Source: Reinekea marina (GTDB taxonomy: Bacteria > Pseudomonadota > Gammaproteobacteria > Pseudomonadales > Natronospirillaceae). Taken from it: a DNA stretch of 64,000 bases. Location of the stretch: contig NZ_JAUFQI010000001.1 in the NCBI RefSeq assembly GCF_030409715.1, positions 496,001-560,000 of the forward strand. The letters are read 5' to 3'. The notes below the pieces were generated by a model, which saw only the letters and a list, made by a program, of their open reading frames with translations, ran no database searches and had not been told where the DNA came from. Below are positions 35,797 through 45,777 of the stretch, one piece after another (the first letter of the stretch is position 1; each line of letters starts with the position of its first letter). Position numbers and translations under genes: made by a program.

Positions 35797-37179
35797 ATGC
35801 GAATACAAAAACAACTCATAGCCGCATTGGCCTTTAGCTTAATCGGGTTTTCCGCTTACGCCGAGGTGATCAACGTAAAAAAAGGCAAGTCTATTCAACG
35901 TGCCGTGCATGAAGCACAACCGGGTGACATTATTGAAATTCAACCGGGTGTGTACAACGAAACGGTGTTTATCGATAAAGACGACATCACCATTCGAGGC
36001 ATCGTCAAAAAAGGTAAGTGGCCTATTTTAGATGGTGAGAAAAAACTCAACGACGCTATTTTATATTCAGGCAACGGTATTACCATTGAGAGCCTAACCA
36101 TTATTAACTACAAAGGTAATGGCATTATGGGGCAGGCGGGTAACAACTTTACTATCCGAAATAACTTTATTCACGATGCCGGTGTGTACGGCATTTTCCC
36201 TCAGTATGGTCAAAACGGTCTCATAGAACACAATGTGTTAAGCGGTATAGAAGACGCGGCTATTTATGTGGGCATGAGCGATAACATAGATGTACGCCAC
36301 AACGAAGTGTATGAATCGGTCGCCGGTATAGAAATTGAAAACTCGCGCCATGCGTTAGTAGAGAGTAACTACGTTCACGATAACGCCGGCGGTATTTTAG
36401 CCTTTGCACTACCTGGCTTACCGATCAAAACCGCATACGACATTATTATTCGAGATAACTTTGTTGTAGATAATAACCACGAAAATTTTGCTCCCGAAGG
36501 CGCGATAGTAGCGACGATTCCATCGGGCACCGGCATCATGATCATTTCAGCCGATGACGTCGTGCTAGAAAACAACATCATCACCAACAACGGCAACGCC
36601 GGCATTACCATTGTGGATGCAAAGATTTCTGGCATAGGCAGTGACCCAGATCATGATCCAGACCCAGACGGCATTAAAATTTACAACAACCTCATGAAAA
36701 ATAATGGTCACTCGGTAGCCGGTGACATGAAAGCCCTAATGAAATTGAAGTTTACCAGTACAGGCCCCGATATTTTCCAGTTTGGCGGGTCTGAAGGCAG
36801 CTGCATTTTAGATGAAAAACGCTACACCGTGTTTGGCTTAAACAAGTTTGATGAATGCGAACCGGGCAGCAATACCGATGATATTCTGACTAAAATGTTA
36901 GACGAACCCGTACCGCCAAGAGACACCACAGGCCAAGAACTTGGTAAGCGCACCTTCTACGCTGTGTGCTCGGGTTGCCACACTTATGAAAACCGTATTA
37001 TTGGTCCACCGATTACGCAAATTCAAGAGCGTTGGGGTAATAATGCTGAAGCCGTAGCCGCCTATATTATTGCACCAGGCCGCATAAACGAAGGCTACCC
37101 AGAAATGCCACCGCAGTATTACTTATCAGAAGAAGTTCGATTAGAGGTGTCTAAATATATGCTGGAATTTAATAAGTAA
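35797..37179 (+). CDS. Right-handed beta-helix protein with C-terminal cytochrome c domain
   Basis: 460 aa from the ATG at 35797, chosen for its strong upstream AGGGGGAA. Signal peptide to about 23 (FSLIGFSAYA). Residues about 25-330 are a NosD/CASH-type parallel beta-helix with repeated short strands and many Asn (IIRDNFVVDNNHEN, VVLENNIITNNGNAGITIVDA), including a DPDHDPDPDG metal-site-like turn. Residues about 385-460 form a small cytochrome c domain with CSGCH and distal Met in YPEMPPQYYLS. A carbohydrate- or polymer-binding helix joined to an electron carrier next to a dihaem peroxidase suggests oxidative attack on a polymer or on a bound substrate (inference). Confidence 0.85.
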   Translation: MRIQKQLIAALAFSLIGFSAYAEVINVKKGKSIQRAVHEAQPGDIIEIQPGVYNETVFIDKDDITIRGIVKKGKWPILDGEKKLNDAILYSGNGITIESLTIINYKGNGIMGQAGNNFTIRNNFIHDAGVYGIFPQYGQNGLIEHNVLSGIEDAAIYVGMSDNIDVRHNEVYESVAGIEIENSRHALVESNYVHDNAGGILAFALPGLPIKTAYDIIIRDNFVVDNNHENFAPEGAIVATIPSGTGIMIISADDVVLENNIITNNGNAGITIVDAKISGIGSDPDHDPDPDGIKIYNNLMKNNGHSVAGDMKALMKLKFTSTGPDIFQFGGSEGSCILDEKRYTVFGLNKFDECEPGSNTDDILTKMLDEPVPPRDTTGQELGKRTFYAVCSGCHTYENRIIGPPITQIQERWGNNAEAVAAYIIAPGRINEGYPEMPPQYYLSEEVRLEVSKYMLEFNK

Positions 37180-37210
37180 AACGTAAGTTTTTTTAAACAG
37201 CCCTAAACTA

Positions 37211-37235
37211 AAAAGCACCGAATTACGGTGCTTTT
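37211..37235. terminator. Bidirectional terminator between the cytochrome fusion gene and hutH
   Basis: Perfect ten-base stem AAAAGCACCG with CGGTGCTTTT around AATTA; U-rich on both strands. It lies between two convergent genes and can serve both. Confidence 0.85.
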
Positions 37236-37253
37236 CTATTGCGGGAAAAACCC

Positions 37254-38783
37254 TTAAGCGCTGATGCGAATAGCGTTATCGACAAAGCTTTGCAATGCAT
37301 CTTCACGAATAAGTTGCGCGGCCTTTTCAATATCGGGCGAGAAGTAACGGTCTTTATCGTAAAAGGGTACTTCACTGCGCAATACGGCTTTGGCTTTTTC
37401 TAACGTTGCTGAACTGGTGAGCGGTGCTCTGAAATCTAAACCTTGGCAAGCCGAGAGCAGTTCTACCGCTAAAATACCGACGGTGTTTTCATGCATATCA
37501 CCCAAACGGCGCGCCGCAAAGGTAGCCATAGACACATGGTCTTCTTGGTTAGCCGAGGTGGGTAGGCTGTCTATTGAAGCCGGGTGTGCATAGGTTTTGT
37601 TTTCACTCGCCAACGCCGCAGCGGTCACTTGCGCGATCATAAAACCAGAGTTCACGCCGCCGTTGTTTACTAAGAACGGTGGCAAACCACTGAGCTGGCT
37701 ATCAATCATTAACGCCATGCGGCGCTCTGAAAGCGCACCAATTTCGGCAATCGCCAGTGCCAAGTTATCGGCCGCCATTGCGATAGGTTCGGCGTGGAAA
37801 TTACCGCCCGATAAAATATCGTTTTGCTCAGCAAACACCAAAGGGTTATCTGAAACGGCATTGGCTTCGGTTAAAATAATATCAGCCGCGTTACGAATTT
37901 GCGTTAAGCACGCACCCATCACCTGTGGCTGGCAACGCAGTGAGTAGGGGTCTTGCACTTTTTCACAATCTTCGTGCGATTGTTCGATAGGCGAGTGGTC
38001 TAACAGTTTACGGTAAGCCAATGCCATATCGATTTGCGATTGGTGCCCACGTGCCTGATGAATGCGATCATCAAACGGAGCGCGAGACCCTTTCGCCGCA
38101 TCAACTGTCATGGCACCAATCACTGTTGCCGCAACTAAGACATTTTCGGCCGCTAACAAACCTTGCACCGCCAACGCGGTAGACGCTTGTGTACCGTTTA
38201 ATAACGCCAAGCCTTCTTTCGGTGCCAACACAATGGGTTCAATGCCTAAAATTTCCAGCGCCTGTTTAGCGGGGATAATTTTGCCTTGGTAATGCGCTTC
38301 ACCTTCGCCTAACAAAATAGCGCTCATGTGTGCTAACGGTGCTAAATCACCCGAGGCTCCTACAGAACCTTTTACAGGAATGCACGGGTAAATTTCTTTA
38401 TTGACCAACGCCATTAACGCTTCGATCACTTCTAAACGGATGCCCGAGAAACCGCGTGCCAATGAATTTATTTTTAACACCATCAACAAACGCACCGTCG
38501 AAGGCTTCATAAATTCACCAATGCCCGCCGCGTGGCTGAGCACAATGCTGCGTTGTAAGGTTTCAAGTTCAGCCGGTTCAATGCGCGTGTTGGCCAATAA
38601 ACCAAAGCCCGTGTTAATGCCATACACCACACGGTTTTCATCGATCACTTTTTTAACCGTCGCCGCCGAACGTTCAATGCCACTTATGCAGCTTTTATCC
38701 AATGTTAACTGCACCGGGTGGTGGTGTACGGTGTATAAATCGGCGAGCGTTAATTTACCTGGATTAATGTGTAATGTTTTCAT
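37254..38783 (-). CDS. hutH: Histidine ammonia-lyase
   Basis: 509 aa, usual length. The MIO cofactor precursor Ala-Ser-Gly is in [14 protein letters not shown]; the signature NGTQAS and the region GGNFHAEP are intact. Deaminates histidine to urocanate. Directly follows hutU on the same strand, with one base between them, as the last gene of hutC-hutU-hutH. Confidence 0.97.
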   Translation of the reverse strand: MKTLHINPGKLTLADLYTVHHHPVQLTLDKSCISGIERSAATVKKVIDENRVVYGINTGFGLLANTRIEPAELETLQRSIVLSHAAGIGEFMKPSTVRLLMVLKINSLARGFSGIRLEVIEALMALVNKEIYPCIPVKGSVGASGDLAPLAHMSAILLGEGEAHYQGKIIPAKQALEILGIEPIVLAPKEGLALLNGTQASTALAVQGLLAAENVLVAATVIGAMTVDAAKGSRAPFDDRIHQARGHQSQIDMALAYRKLLDHSPIEQSHEDCEKVQDPYSLRCQPQVMGACLTQIRNAADIILTEANAVSDNPLVFAEQNDILSGGNFHAEPIAMAADNLALAIAEIGALSERRMALMIDSQLSGLPPFLVNNGGVNSGFMIAQVTAAALASENKTYAHPASIDSLPTSANQEDHVSMATFAARRLGDMHENTVGILAVELLSACQGLDFRAPLTSSATLEKAKAVLRSEVPFYDKDRYFSPDIEKAAQLIREDALQSFVDNAIRISA

Positions 38784-38784
38784 C

Positions 38785-40467
38785 TTATTGGCTCTTATTC
38801 GGTGTATTAATCATCGGGAGATCTAAGTTATGTTCTTTGGCGCAGTTAATGGCAATGTCGTAACCGGCATCGGCATGGCGCATAACACCCGTGGCAGGGT
38901 CATTCCAAAGTACACGGCCAACGCGCGCGTGTGCATCTTCGGTACCGTCACACACAATCACCATTCCGGCGTGCTGACTAAAGCCCATGCCGACGCCACC
39001 GCCATGATGTAAGCTCACCCAAGTGGCGCCGCTGGCGGTGTTTAACAAGGCGTTGAGTAACGGCCAATCCGATACCGCATCGGAGCCGTCTTTCATGCTT
39101 TCGGTTTCACGGTTGGGAGACGCCACTGAACCGGAGTCTAGGTGATCTCGGCCAATAACGATGGGCGCTTTTAGTTCACCATTGGCAACCATTTCATTAA
39201 AGGCTTGGCCAATACGAGCACGGTCTTTTAATCCAATCCAACAAATTCGTGCAGGCAAGCCTTGAAACTGAATACGCTCACGCGCCATGTCTAACCAGTT
39301 GTGCAAATGCGGATCATCGGGGATCAGTTCTTTAACTTTTTGATCGGTTTTATAAATATCTTCTGGGTCGCCAGACAGTGCCGCCCAACGGAAAGGGCCC
39401 ACGCCCTCGCAGAACAACGGGCGAATATACGCCGGTACAAAACCAGGGAAATCAAAGGCATTTTCTACGCCTTTTTCAAGCGCCATTTGGCGAATGTTGT
39501 TGCCGTAATCTACCGTAGCCGAGCCCGCTTTTTGCAATGCAAGCATGGCTTTTACTTGTACGGCCATCGCTTCTTTTGCAGCATCGACCACTTCATCGGC
39601 ATGGCTAATACGTTTGGCTTTGGCTTCTTCCATGGTCCAACCTTGCGGTAAGTAACCATTTAACGGATCGTGTGCGCTGGTTTGGTCGGTCACTACATCG
39701 GGCACAATGTTTTTATCAACCACTTCGGTGAACACATCGGCTGCGTTGCCCAACAAACCAACGCTCACCGCTTTACCTTCTTGCTTGGCTTTTTCAATGA
39801 TGGCGAGTGCTTCATCGAGCGATGTGGCTTTGTGATCGACATAGCCGGTACGTAAACGGAAGTCGATGCGCGATTCATCACACTCAACGGCGATCATCGA
39901 AAAACCAGCCATGGTTGCGGCTAACGGTTGCGCGCCACCCATGCCACCTAAACCACCGGTAAGCACCCATTTGCCTTTCGCATCGCCATTAAAATGTTGG
40001 CGCGCCATGGCACCAAAGGTTTCGTAAGTACCTTGCACAATGCCTTGCGAACCAATGTATATCCAAGAGCCGGCTGTCATTTGGCCGTACATCATTAAGC
40101 CTTGCTTATCGAGCTCGTTAAAGTGCGCCCAGCTACCCCAGTGCGGCACCAAGTTAGAGTTGGCAATTAACACGCGCGGTGCGTTTTCGTGGGTTTTAAA
40201 CACGCCCACAGGCTTACCACTTTGCACTAATAAGGTTTCATCGGTTTCTAATCGCGTCAGCGTTTCAACAATTTTATCGTAACTTTCCCAATCGCGTGCG
40301 GCGCGGCCAATACCACCGTACACCACCAGTTCATGCGGGTGCTCGGCGACATCGGGGTGAAGGTTGTTCATTAACATGCGCATTGGCGCTTCGGTTAACC
40401 AACTTTTTGCGGTGAGCTTGGTGCCCGTGGCCGCAGCGATATTACGAGTGGTGTCTAAACGTGTCAT
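38785..40467 (-). CDS. hutU: Urocanate hydratase
   Basis: 560 aa from the ATG at 40467, which has TTGGAGA upstream; four upstream codons are excluded. NAD-binding and active-site features are present: [13 protein letters not shown] and [19 protein letters not shown] with the catalytic Cys. Converts urocanate to imidazolonepropionate. Lies between hutC and hutH. Confidence 0.97.
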   Translation of the reverse strand: MTRLDTTRNIAAATGTKLTAKSWLTEAPMRMLMNNLHPDVAEHPHELVVYGGIGRAARDWESYDKIVETLTRLETDETLLVQSGKPVGVFKTHENAPRVLIANSNLVPHWGSWAHFNELDKQGLMMYGQMTAGSWIYIGSQGIVQGTYETFGAMARQHFNGDAKGKWVLTGGLGGMGGAQPLAATMAGFSMIAVECDESRIDFRLRTGYVDHKATSLDEALAIIEKAKQEGKAVSVGLLGNAADVFTEVVDKNIVPDVVTDQTSAHDPLNGYLPQGWTMEEAKAKRISHADEVVDAAKEAMAVQVKAMLALQKAGSATVDYGNNIRQMALEKGVENAFDFPGFVPAYIRPLFCEGVGPFRWAALSGDPEDIYKTDQKVKELIPDDPHLHNWLDMARERIQFQGLPARICWIGLKDRARIGQAFNEMVANGELKAPIVIGRDHLDSGSVASPNRETESMKDGSDAVSDWPLLNALLNTASGATWVSLHHGGGVGMGFSQHAGMVIVCDGTEDAHARVGRVLWNDPATGVMRHADAGYDIAINCAKEHNLDLPMINTPNKSQ

Positions 40468-40494
40468 ACGATTCTCCAATGTTGTGAGCGTTGA

Positions 40495-41238
40495 TCAAGA
40501 AGCCATTAGGTGGCCGCCTAAGCGGTAACCTGGCCCTGGGTGATACAACACAGCAAAGTTGACGATAAATTTTTGTTTTTTGGTGGGGTTTTGTCTAAAA
40601 CTGTAGGTTCGCCGAGACAACTTTAAGCACGGCGTACCAGAGGAAATTTCCAATTGCTGCTCAACATCGGCCGGCGCCAAAATAGCCTCTACCCAATGGT
40701 CGGCTTGGCTCAATGGCGACACCGAGGTTAAATAAGCACTGGGTGTTATTTGGGTAAAATCTTGCTGCAAATAATCGGGCGCGACTTCGCTATTCACGAA
40801 ACGCTCCTCGAACTGAATCACTTCTTGGTGGCCCAAGGTATCTTCTTCAATGTGCTTCACTTGGCTGTAAAAAAACGCAGCGCCAACTGGCAAACCAATC
40901 AACTTAGTTTCAGCTTCGGTTACGGTGCGCTGTTCTAAACAAATAACGTGGGCAATGTGCTTATGACCGCGTTCGTGAATTTCATCAGCAATATTGCGTA
41001 TTTCTAACAGTGAGCCAGTGGGCAGTTGCTCGGCCACAAACGTACCCGCGCCTTGAACGCGTTCTAAAACACCTGCTTCGGTTAAATCGGTAAGGGCGCG
41101 CCTTGCCGTCATGCGGGATACTTCAAACTGTTCGGCCAACTGGTTTTCGGATGGCACGGCATCGCCTGGTCGCCAATCGCCTTGTTCTATGTATCCAATA
41201 ATGTGTTTTTTAATCACTTCGAATCTGGGCGTTGCCAT
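40495..41238 (-). CDS. hutC: HutC, GntR/HutC-family histidine utilisation repressor
   Basis: 247 aa. Winged helix at 1-70 (GDWRPGDAVPSENQLAEQFEVSRMTARRALTDLTEAGVLERVQGAGTFVA) and a UTRA effector domain (about 90-235), which in HutC binds urocanate. First gene of the minus-strand hut operon, 27 bases before hutU. The palindrome at 41307-41322 in the gap to hutI is the probable operator, so it should repress both hut transcripts including its own. Confidence 0.95.
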   Translation of the reverse strand: MATPRFEVIKKHIIGYIEQGDWRPGDAVPSENQLAEQFEVSRMTARRALTDLTEAGVLERVQGAGTFVAEQLPTGSLLEIRNIADEIHERGHKHIAHVICLEQRTVTEAETKLIGLPVGAAFFYSQVKHIEEDTLGHQEVIQFEERFVNSEVAPDYLQQDFTQITPSAYLTSVSPLSQADHWVEAILAPADVEQQLEISSGTPCLKLSRRTYSFRQNPTKKQKFIVNFAVLYHPGPGYRLGGHLMAS

Positions 41239-41306
41239 AAATTACCATCCTAAAACGTTGTGGGTTAACGAGTGGTTTTTAAGTGGCCGACAGCATAGTT
41301 GCTAAA

Positions 41307-41322
41307 AGTTGTATATACAACT
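41307..41322. promoter_or_regulatory. HutC operator
   Basis: AGTTGTATATACAACT is a perfect 16-bp palindrome centred on TGTATATACA, the core recognised for Pseudomonas HutC. It lies 69 bases upstream of hutC and 20 bases upstream of hutI, so one site can control both directions. Confidence 0.8.
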
Positions 41323-41342
41323 AAAATTGTCCACATTCTGAA

Positions 41343-42626
41343 ATGACAGGTCGAATTTTTATGGCAAACTTGGTGAACACAGCGCAACCCATTCAAGCCG
41401 ATGGTGTAGTGCACAATGTGAATGTCATTACCCCAGCCCGCGAGAACACGATCGATAACACGCAGGGTTGGTCGGTGTTAGAGAACGCCACCGTGGCGTG
41501 GCAAAACGGCAAGTTTGTGTATGTAGGGACAAGCCAAAGCGAGCCCAAATTTGAATCGACTCAAACAATTGATGGCCAACAACAATGGCTAACGCCCGGG
41601 TTAATAGATTGCCACACTCACCTCGTTTACGGCGGCAACCGAGCCGGCGAGTTTGAACAATTGCAACAGGGCGTACGTTATGAAGACATCGCCAAAGCGG
41701 GCGGCGGCATAAAAAGCACCGTAGCCGCCACGCGTACACAGAGCGAAGATGAACTATACGCCTCGGCCGTGCAACGCTTAATACCGCTGATCAACGAAGG
41801 CGTGACCACGGTAGAAATTAAATCGGGCTATGGCCTAAATATAGACACCGAACTAAAAATGCTGCGCGTGTCAAAACGCATTGGAGAACAGTTGCCGGTA
41901 ACCGTTTCGGCCACTTGCTTAGCCGCCCACGCCGTACCGCTAGAATACCAAGGCAAAGCCGACGACTATTTAACCCTGATCATTGAAGAGCTTTTACCGA
42001 AAGTGAAGCAAGAAAACCTAGCCCAAGCGGTGGATGTTTTTTGTGAATCGATTGGCTTTAGCGCCGAACAATCTAAACGTTTATTCGCCGCCGCCAAAGC
42101 CCTGGGTTTTGCCATTAAAGGCCACGTAGAGCAGTTATCCGATTCGCAAGGAACCGAAGCCGTGTGTGCGTTTCAAGGCTGGTCGGCCGACCATGTTGAA
42201 TACGTTAACGAAGCCCAAGTGCAGCAAATGGCCAGCGCTGATGTAACCGCGGTAATTTTGCCCGGGGCGTATTATTATTTAAAAGAAACCCAAAAGCCGC
42301 CCATAGAACTGTTCAGAAAACACCAAGTGAACATGGCTATAGCCACCGATTTAAACCCCGGCAGCTCTCCGCTAGGGTCACTATTAACCGCCGCTAACTT
42401 TGGCTGTGTGTTGTTTGGCTTTACCCCAGCCGAAGCCTTTAACGGCATTACCCAAAACGCCGCCAAGGCATTAGGGTTAGCCAACAGCAAAGGTAAAATA
42501 GCGGTAGGGTACGATGCCGATTGCCTGTTGTTTCAATGCGAACACCCACGCCAACTGATTCATGAAATTAACCTACACCGGCCCACGCTATCGTGGCACC
42601 AAGGTAAAGAGCGAGCGCCCTTATGA
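41343..42626 (+). CDS. hutI: Imidazolonepropionase
   Basis: 427 aa amidohydrolase. Metal site DCHTHLVYGG, substrate and metal residues in KGHVEQLSD and the late Asp in ATDLNPGSSP. Hydrolyses imidazolonepropionate to formiminoglutamate. Two starts are possible: ATG 41343, or ATG 41361, which has an AGG ten bases before it; the first six residues are not conserved. ATGA overlap with hutG. Confidence 0.96.
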   Translation: MTGRIFMANLVNTAQPIQADGVVHNVNVITPARENTIDNTQGWSVLENATVAWQNGKFVYVGTSQSEPKFESTQTIDGQQQWLTPGLIDCHTHLVYGGNRAGEFEQLQQGVRYEDIAKAGGGIKSTVAATRTQSEDELYASAVQRLIPLINEGVTTVEIKSGYGLNIDTELKMLRVSKRIGEQLPVTVSATCLAAHAVPLEYQGKADDYLTLIIEELLPKVKQENLAQAVDVFCESIGFSAEQSKRLFAAAKALGFAIKGHVEQLSDSQGTEAVCAFQGWSADHVEYVNEAQVQQMASADVTAVILPGAYYYLKETQKPPIELFRKHQVNMAIATDLNPGSSPLGSLLTAANFGCVLFGFTPAEAFNGITQNAAKALGLANSKGKIAVGYDADCLLFQCEHPRQLIHEINLHRPTLSWHQGKERAPL

Positions 42627-43600
42627 GCACACCCGAAGCACACAAAAACTGTTGGCAAGGCCGAGTAGACACAGAAGACGCCAGCACCAGTATTCGCTTA
42701 CACCAACAAGTGATACTGGAAAAACAAACCGACTATAAAAACGCACTCGTGTTAGTGGGTTTTGAAAGCGATGAAGGCGTAGCCCGCAACCAAGGCCGAC
42801 GCGGCGCCGCCCAAGGCCCCAACGCATTGCGCAGTGCTCTGGCCAACTTAGTCAGCCCAAAAAACGTGCAACTGTACGATGCCGGCAACATCAGCTGCGA
42901 AGGCCAATCCCCAGAACAAAAACTAGAGCAAGCCCAACAACTATACGCCAAAGAAGTAGAAGCCATACTCACCGCAGGCGGCCAACCCATAGGCTTAGGT
43001 GGCGGCCACGAAATTGCTTGGGCCAGCTTTTTAGGCACCCAGCAATACCTACAAAAACACCAGCCCAACACACGCCTAGGCATACTCAACTTCGACGCCC
43101 ACTTTGACCTACGCAACCCCAAGCCCATCACCAGTTCAGGCACACCCTTCCGGCAAGCCCAGCAATGGAGCAACGCCAACAACCAACCCTTCCAATACAA
43201 GGTAATAGGCCTAAACCCCAGCGCCAACACCCAAGCCTTATTCGACTTCGCCCAAAGCCAAAACGTACAGTGGGTAAACGACACCCACTGCGGCGAAACC
43301 GACATAGAAACCATAATGAGCAACCTAGAAACATGGTTGCACACCATAGACGCCCTATACCTAACCGTATGCCTAGACGTATTCCCCGCAGGCGACGCCC
43401 CAGGCGTAAGCGCCCCCGCTGCATTGGGTGTGCAACCCTTAGTAGTGCTTAAACTGATTAGCCGCATAAAAGCGCTGTTAAAAACAATGAAAAAGCCACT
43501 GATAATGGCCGATGTAGCCGAGTTAAACCCAGGGTTAGATGTTGATGGGAAAACAGCGAAGTTGGCGGCGCGGGTGGTTTATAGTTTGATCTCGGGGTGA
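42623..43600 (+). CDS. hutG: Formimidoylglutamase
   Basis: 325 aa ureohydrolase (arginase fold). Metal-binding motifs GGGHEIAW and NFDAHFDLR are complete. The third motif reads TVCLDVFPAGDAPGVSAPAALG, so the first Asp expected in DxD is Cys; some HutG proteins may share this, but I could not check. Hydrolyses formiminoglutamate to glutamate and formamide. Translationally coupled to hutI. It marks the last core metabolic gene before the accessory region. Confidence 0.93.
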   Translation: MSTPEAHKNCWQGRVDTEDASTSIRLHQQVILEKQTDYKNALVLVGFESDEGVARNQGRRGAAQGPNALRSALANLVSPKNVQLYDAGNISCEGQSPEQKLEQAQQLYAKEVEAILTAGGQPIGLGGGHEIAWASFLGTQQYLQKHQPNTRLGILNFDAHFDLRNPKPITSSGTPFRQAQQWSNANNQPFQYKVIGLNPSANTQALFDFAQSQNVQWVNDTHCGETDIETIMSNLETWLHTIDALYLTVCLDVFPAGDAPGVSAPAALGVQPLVVLKLISRIKALLKTMKKPLIMADVAELNPGLDVDGKTAKLAARVVYSLISG

Positions 43601-43808
43601 CTTTTAAGGGGTAGCGCCGGGTTTTTAGTGGGTTTGCCGCATGGAAGGTGTTTTTCTCGGTGCCCAAATTGACAGGTAGGCTGTAACGCGCCATTATGAT
43701 TGTGGATTCGGGTTTTTCGCCAGATTTGAATAAGATATTACTGCATCGAAGAAAACCGCTGTAGCGGTATAAGTATATGTAGTTGTAAAGTATAAGGAGT
43801 ATCGTTCT
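43601..43808. other. Boundary between hutG and the accessory region
   Basis: No gene seen. A short palindrome ACCGCTGTAGCGGT (near 43755) has six-base arms; no U-tract follows. No attC-like site is visible here, so the left end of the cassette-like region is not defined by sequence. Confidence 0.4.
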
Positions 43809-44261
43809 TTGAAAATTGAGCATCATGAAGAACTCTTTCCATATCTTAAAGGTAAAGTTTTTCATGTTACGCCTTCTGTAAATATGCAAGCAATTAGAGA
43901 TGCTGGCGCTCTACTTCCAAATCATCGCCTTACTCAATCATCAAGATTTGGAAATACTGAGAATGGGTTTTTTAGGCTTCGGGACTGTGTTTCTTTTTTT
44001 GATTATCGTGGTTTCGGTTCTCGTGAGTGGAAGGAACATGCCTATAAATGTCTTCCAACAATGATCCTGAAGCGAAACACTCCAATCACAATACTTTTTC
44101 TTTGCGAAAGTCAGTTCCATAAGCTGGAGTCTTGGATGGCATGGAAAGAAGAAGAAGCCTGGCATCAACGCGTTATACCGCATGTTGAGACTGGATATAA
44201 AGGAAGGGTTTCGCTTGAGTGTATTAAAGAAGAGCTTGTCGTTGAGTCCGATAACAACTAA
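43809..44261 (+). CDS. Cassette protein, possible ADP-ribosyltransferase-like fold
   Basis: 150 aa from a TTG at 43809 preceded by AAGGAG. No firm family. The N-terminus KGKVFHVTPSVNMQAIRDAGALLPN resembles the opening of DarT/DUF4433-type and RNA 2'-phosphotransferase-like proteins (hydrophobic-HxT...N...I...G-L), and FRLRDCVSFFDYRG could be the next strand. The similarity is weak and may be chance. Two Trp-rich helices follow. It is immediately followed by an attC-like repeat. Confidence 0.6.
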   Translation: MKIEHHEELFPYLKGKVFHVTPSVNMQAIRDAGALLPNHRLTQSSRFGNTENGFFRLRDCVSFFDYRGFGSREWKEHAYKCLPTMILKRNTPITILFLCESQFHKLESWMAWKEEEAWHQRVIPHVETGYKGRVSLECIKEELVVESDNN

Positions 44262-44327
44262 CAAACGTTGTCATTTGGACAAAATCTCCGCTTCGCTACA
44301 ATTTCTTCCGTGCTACGGGCGTTACAT
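44256..44327 (+). repeat. attC-like site 1 (72 bp)
   Basis: Starts AACTAAC and ends GTTACAT, with internal GGA-AAAAT...ATTT-TCC pairing around CTCCGCTTCGCTAC. It overlaps the stop codon of the preceding gene. Same length as site 2 and alignable to it without gaps, sharing GGAxAAA, TCCGCTxCGCT and CAA. Confidence 0.55.
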
Positions 44328-44354
44328 ACCAAAAGCTAAATATAGGGACTTCGA

Positions 44355-45425
44355 ATGAAGGTTTTTTTCGATACGAATCAGAGCAATACTGTTCTAACTA
44401 AATTCAAGCACAAAATTGATGGGATAACCCCTTCCGATGATTTCGAGAAACAAAGAAATGCTCTACTTCGCTTGGTTGTTAGCTCAATGGAAAATAAACC
44501 GGAACAATGGGATAGTCTTTGTCAGATAAATATTGGGTGGATTGGGGATCAGTTTATAAGCAGGCTTTCTGATGAAGAGGAAGAACTATCTAAAGAAAGG
44601 CTAGACGATATTTGTTCAATGTGCTTCAGGTTTCTGTTTGAGCTATATCTTTCGATGAAAAATGATCTAGCCATGGAATTTGAGGCTGCAAGGAAATTCG
44701 TTTTTAATAATGTAGAGTTATTTGAGGCTAATGCAAAAGAACAGATTGAGTATGCTATTCGTGATATGCCAATTAACATATTCAAATCCATTGTAAATAG
44801 TGACTCTATAGAAAGCATTAAGGACTTTAATGCAGTTTCATCAAAAGCCGAAAAATTAAAAGAAGAATGGGAGCAAGATTTATCAGCGAGAGAGACTCGT
44901 GTGGATAGGCTTAAGAAGTCCTTATCAGAATATGAAAACGGATTCAATTTTGTAGGCTTATATCAAGGCTTTGACGACCTCGCAGAAGCCAAATCCACTG
45001 AGCGCGATAACATACTATTTTGGCTCAGGATTCTTTCGGTTATTATAGTTTTTCCTATTCTGGCAGAGTTGATCGTAATTTATCAGAACCTTGATAACAT
45101 TTCTGGCATAAGAGACGGACTGATCGTTTCACTGTTTCCTACATTGTCTCTCGCAGCCATTGCTATCTATTATTTTAGGGTTCTTCTTTTTAACTACAAA
45201 TCAGTAAAATCTCAACTTTTGCAAATTGATTTACGAAAAACACTTTGCAGATTTATCCAACATTATTCAGAGTATTCTAGCGAGATTAAAAAGCAGGATG
45301 CTGATTCTCTAGAGAAATTTGAAAACATTATTTTTTCCGGAATAGTAACAGAAGATGGAAGTCTACCATCTACATATGATGGTATAGAACAGCTTGGAAA
45401 GCTAATAAAATCTGCTAAATCATGA
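44355..45425 (+). CDS. Unrecognised two-TM protein with coiled coil
   Basis: 356 aa. Soluble helical N-terminal part (1-155), a charged coiled coil at about 165-195 (KAEKLKEEWEQDLSARETRVDRLKKSLSEYE), two TM helices at about 222-245 and 255-282, and a helical cytoplasmic tail. No family recognised. Layout (large cytoplasmic domain, coiled coil, TM pair) is common in membrane effectors of defence or toxin systems, but nothing here proves that. It sits between attC-like site 1 and the reverse-oriented rloAB pair. Confidence 0.75.
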   Translation: MKVFFDTNQSNTVLTKFKHKIDGITPSDDFEKQRNALLRLVVSSMENKPEQWDSLCQINIGWIGDQFISRLSDEEEELSKERLDDICSMCFRFLFELYLSMKNDLAMEFEAARKFVFNNVELFEANAKEQIEYAIRDMPINIFKSIVNSDSIESIKDFNAVSSKAEKLKEEWEQDLSARETRVDRLKKSLSEYENGFNFVGLYQGFDDLAEAKSTERDNILFWLRILSVIIVFPILAELIVIYQNLDNISGIRDGLIVSLFPTLSLAAIAIYYFRVLLFNYKSVKSQLLQIDLRKTLCRFIQHYSEYSSEIKKQDADSLEKFENIIFSGIVTEDGSLPSTYDGIEQLGKLIKSAKS

Positions 45426-45777
45426 ATCGGCATGTAAAAACTGTTACAGTTAGTAGTGCATTAAAAGTTAAATATTAAAGCCCGCATCAATACTTAGCTT
45501 TACTCTGTATAAATTTTTGGTAATAAATTAAACAGTTAATAATGTTTTCAGGCTAGCGTAAATGCAATAGCCATAGCTCCCAAGCTAGAGTAAAGTGAAT
45601 ATCCAGCCTCGTTCAGCTGGCAAGCAAGCTTAAATACTTCACCAATGGTAATGCTTGAAGGAAAACAATAAATATTTAAGCACGTAGGTACGTGATAGTT
45701 AAGAGCCACAAGCCACAGTTGAATCGAGCCTACGGCACTGGACTCACTGTCGTTCACCGCAGTGCTTTGCGTTTAAC
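45426..45777. other. Gap between the two-TM gene and rloB, with a doubtful minus-strand frame
   Basis: A 69-codon frame on the minus strand (45757-45548, GTG start) follows rloB by 20 bases; its product (VFKLACQLNEAGYSLYSSLGAMAIAF) is not convincing and has no ribosome-binding site. GCACTG/CAGTGC (45764 to about 45737) pair as a short hairpin after the rloB stop. Otherwise AT-rich with nothing recognised. Confidence 0.35.

Noticed and set aside
43128..43467. Arg/Pro-rich open frames on both strands inside hutG
   Set aside because: They arise from the C-rich codon use of hutG; low-complexity products, no start signals, and hutG itself is complete.
45548..45757. 69-codon minus-strand frame after rloB
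   Set aside because: GTG start without ribosome-binding site and no recognisable product; kept only as a doubtful note in the gap entry.
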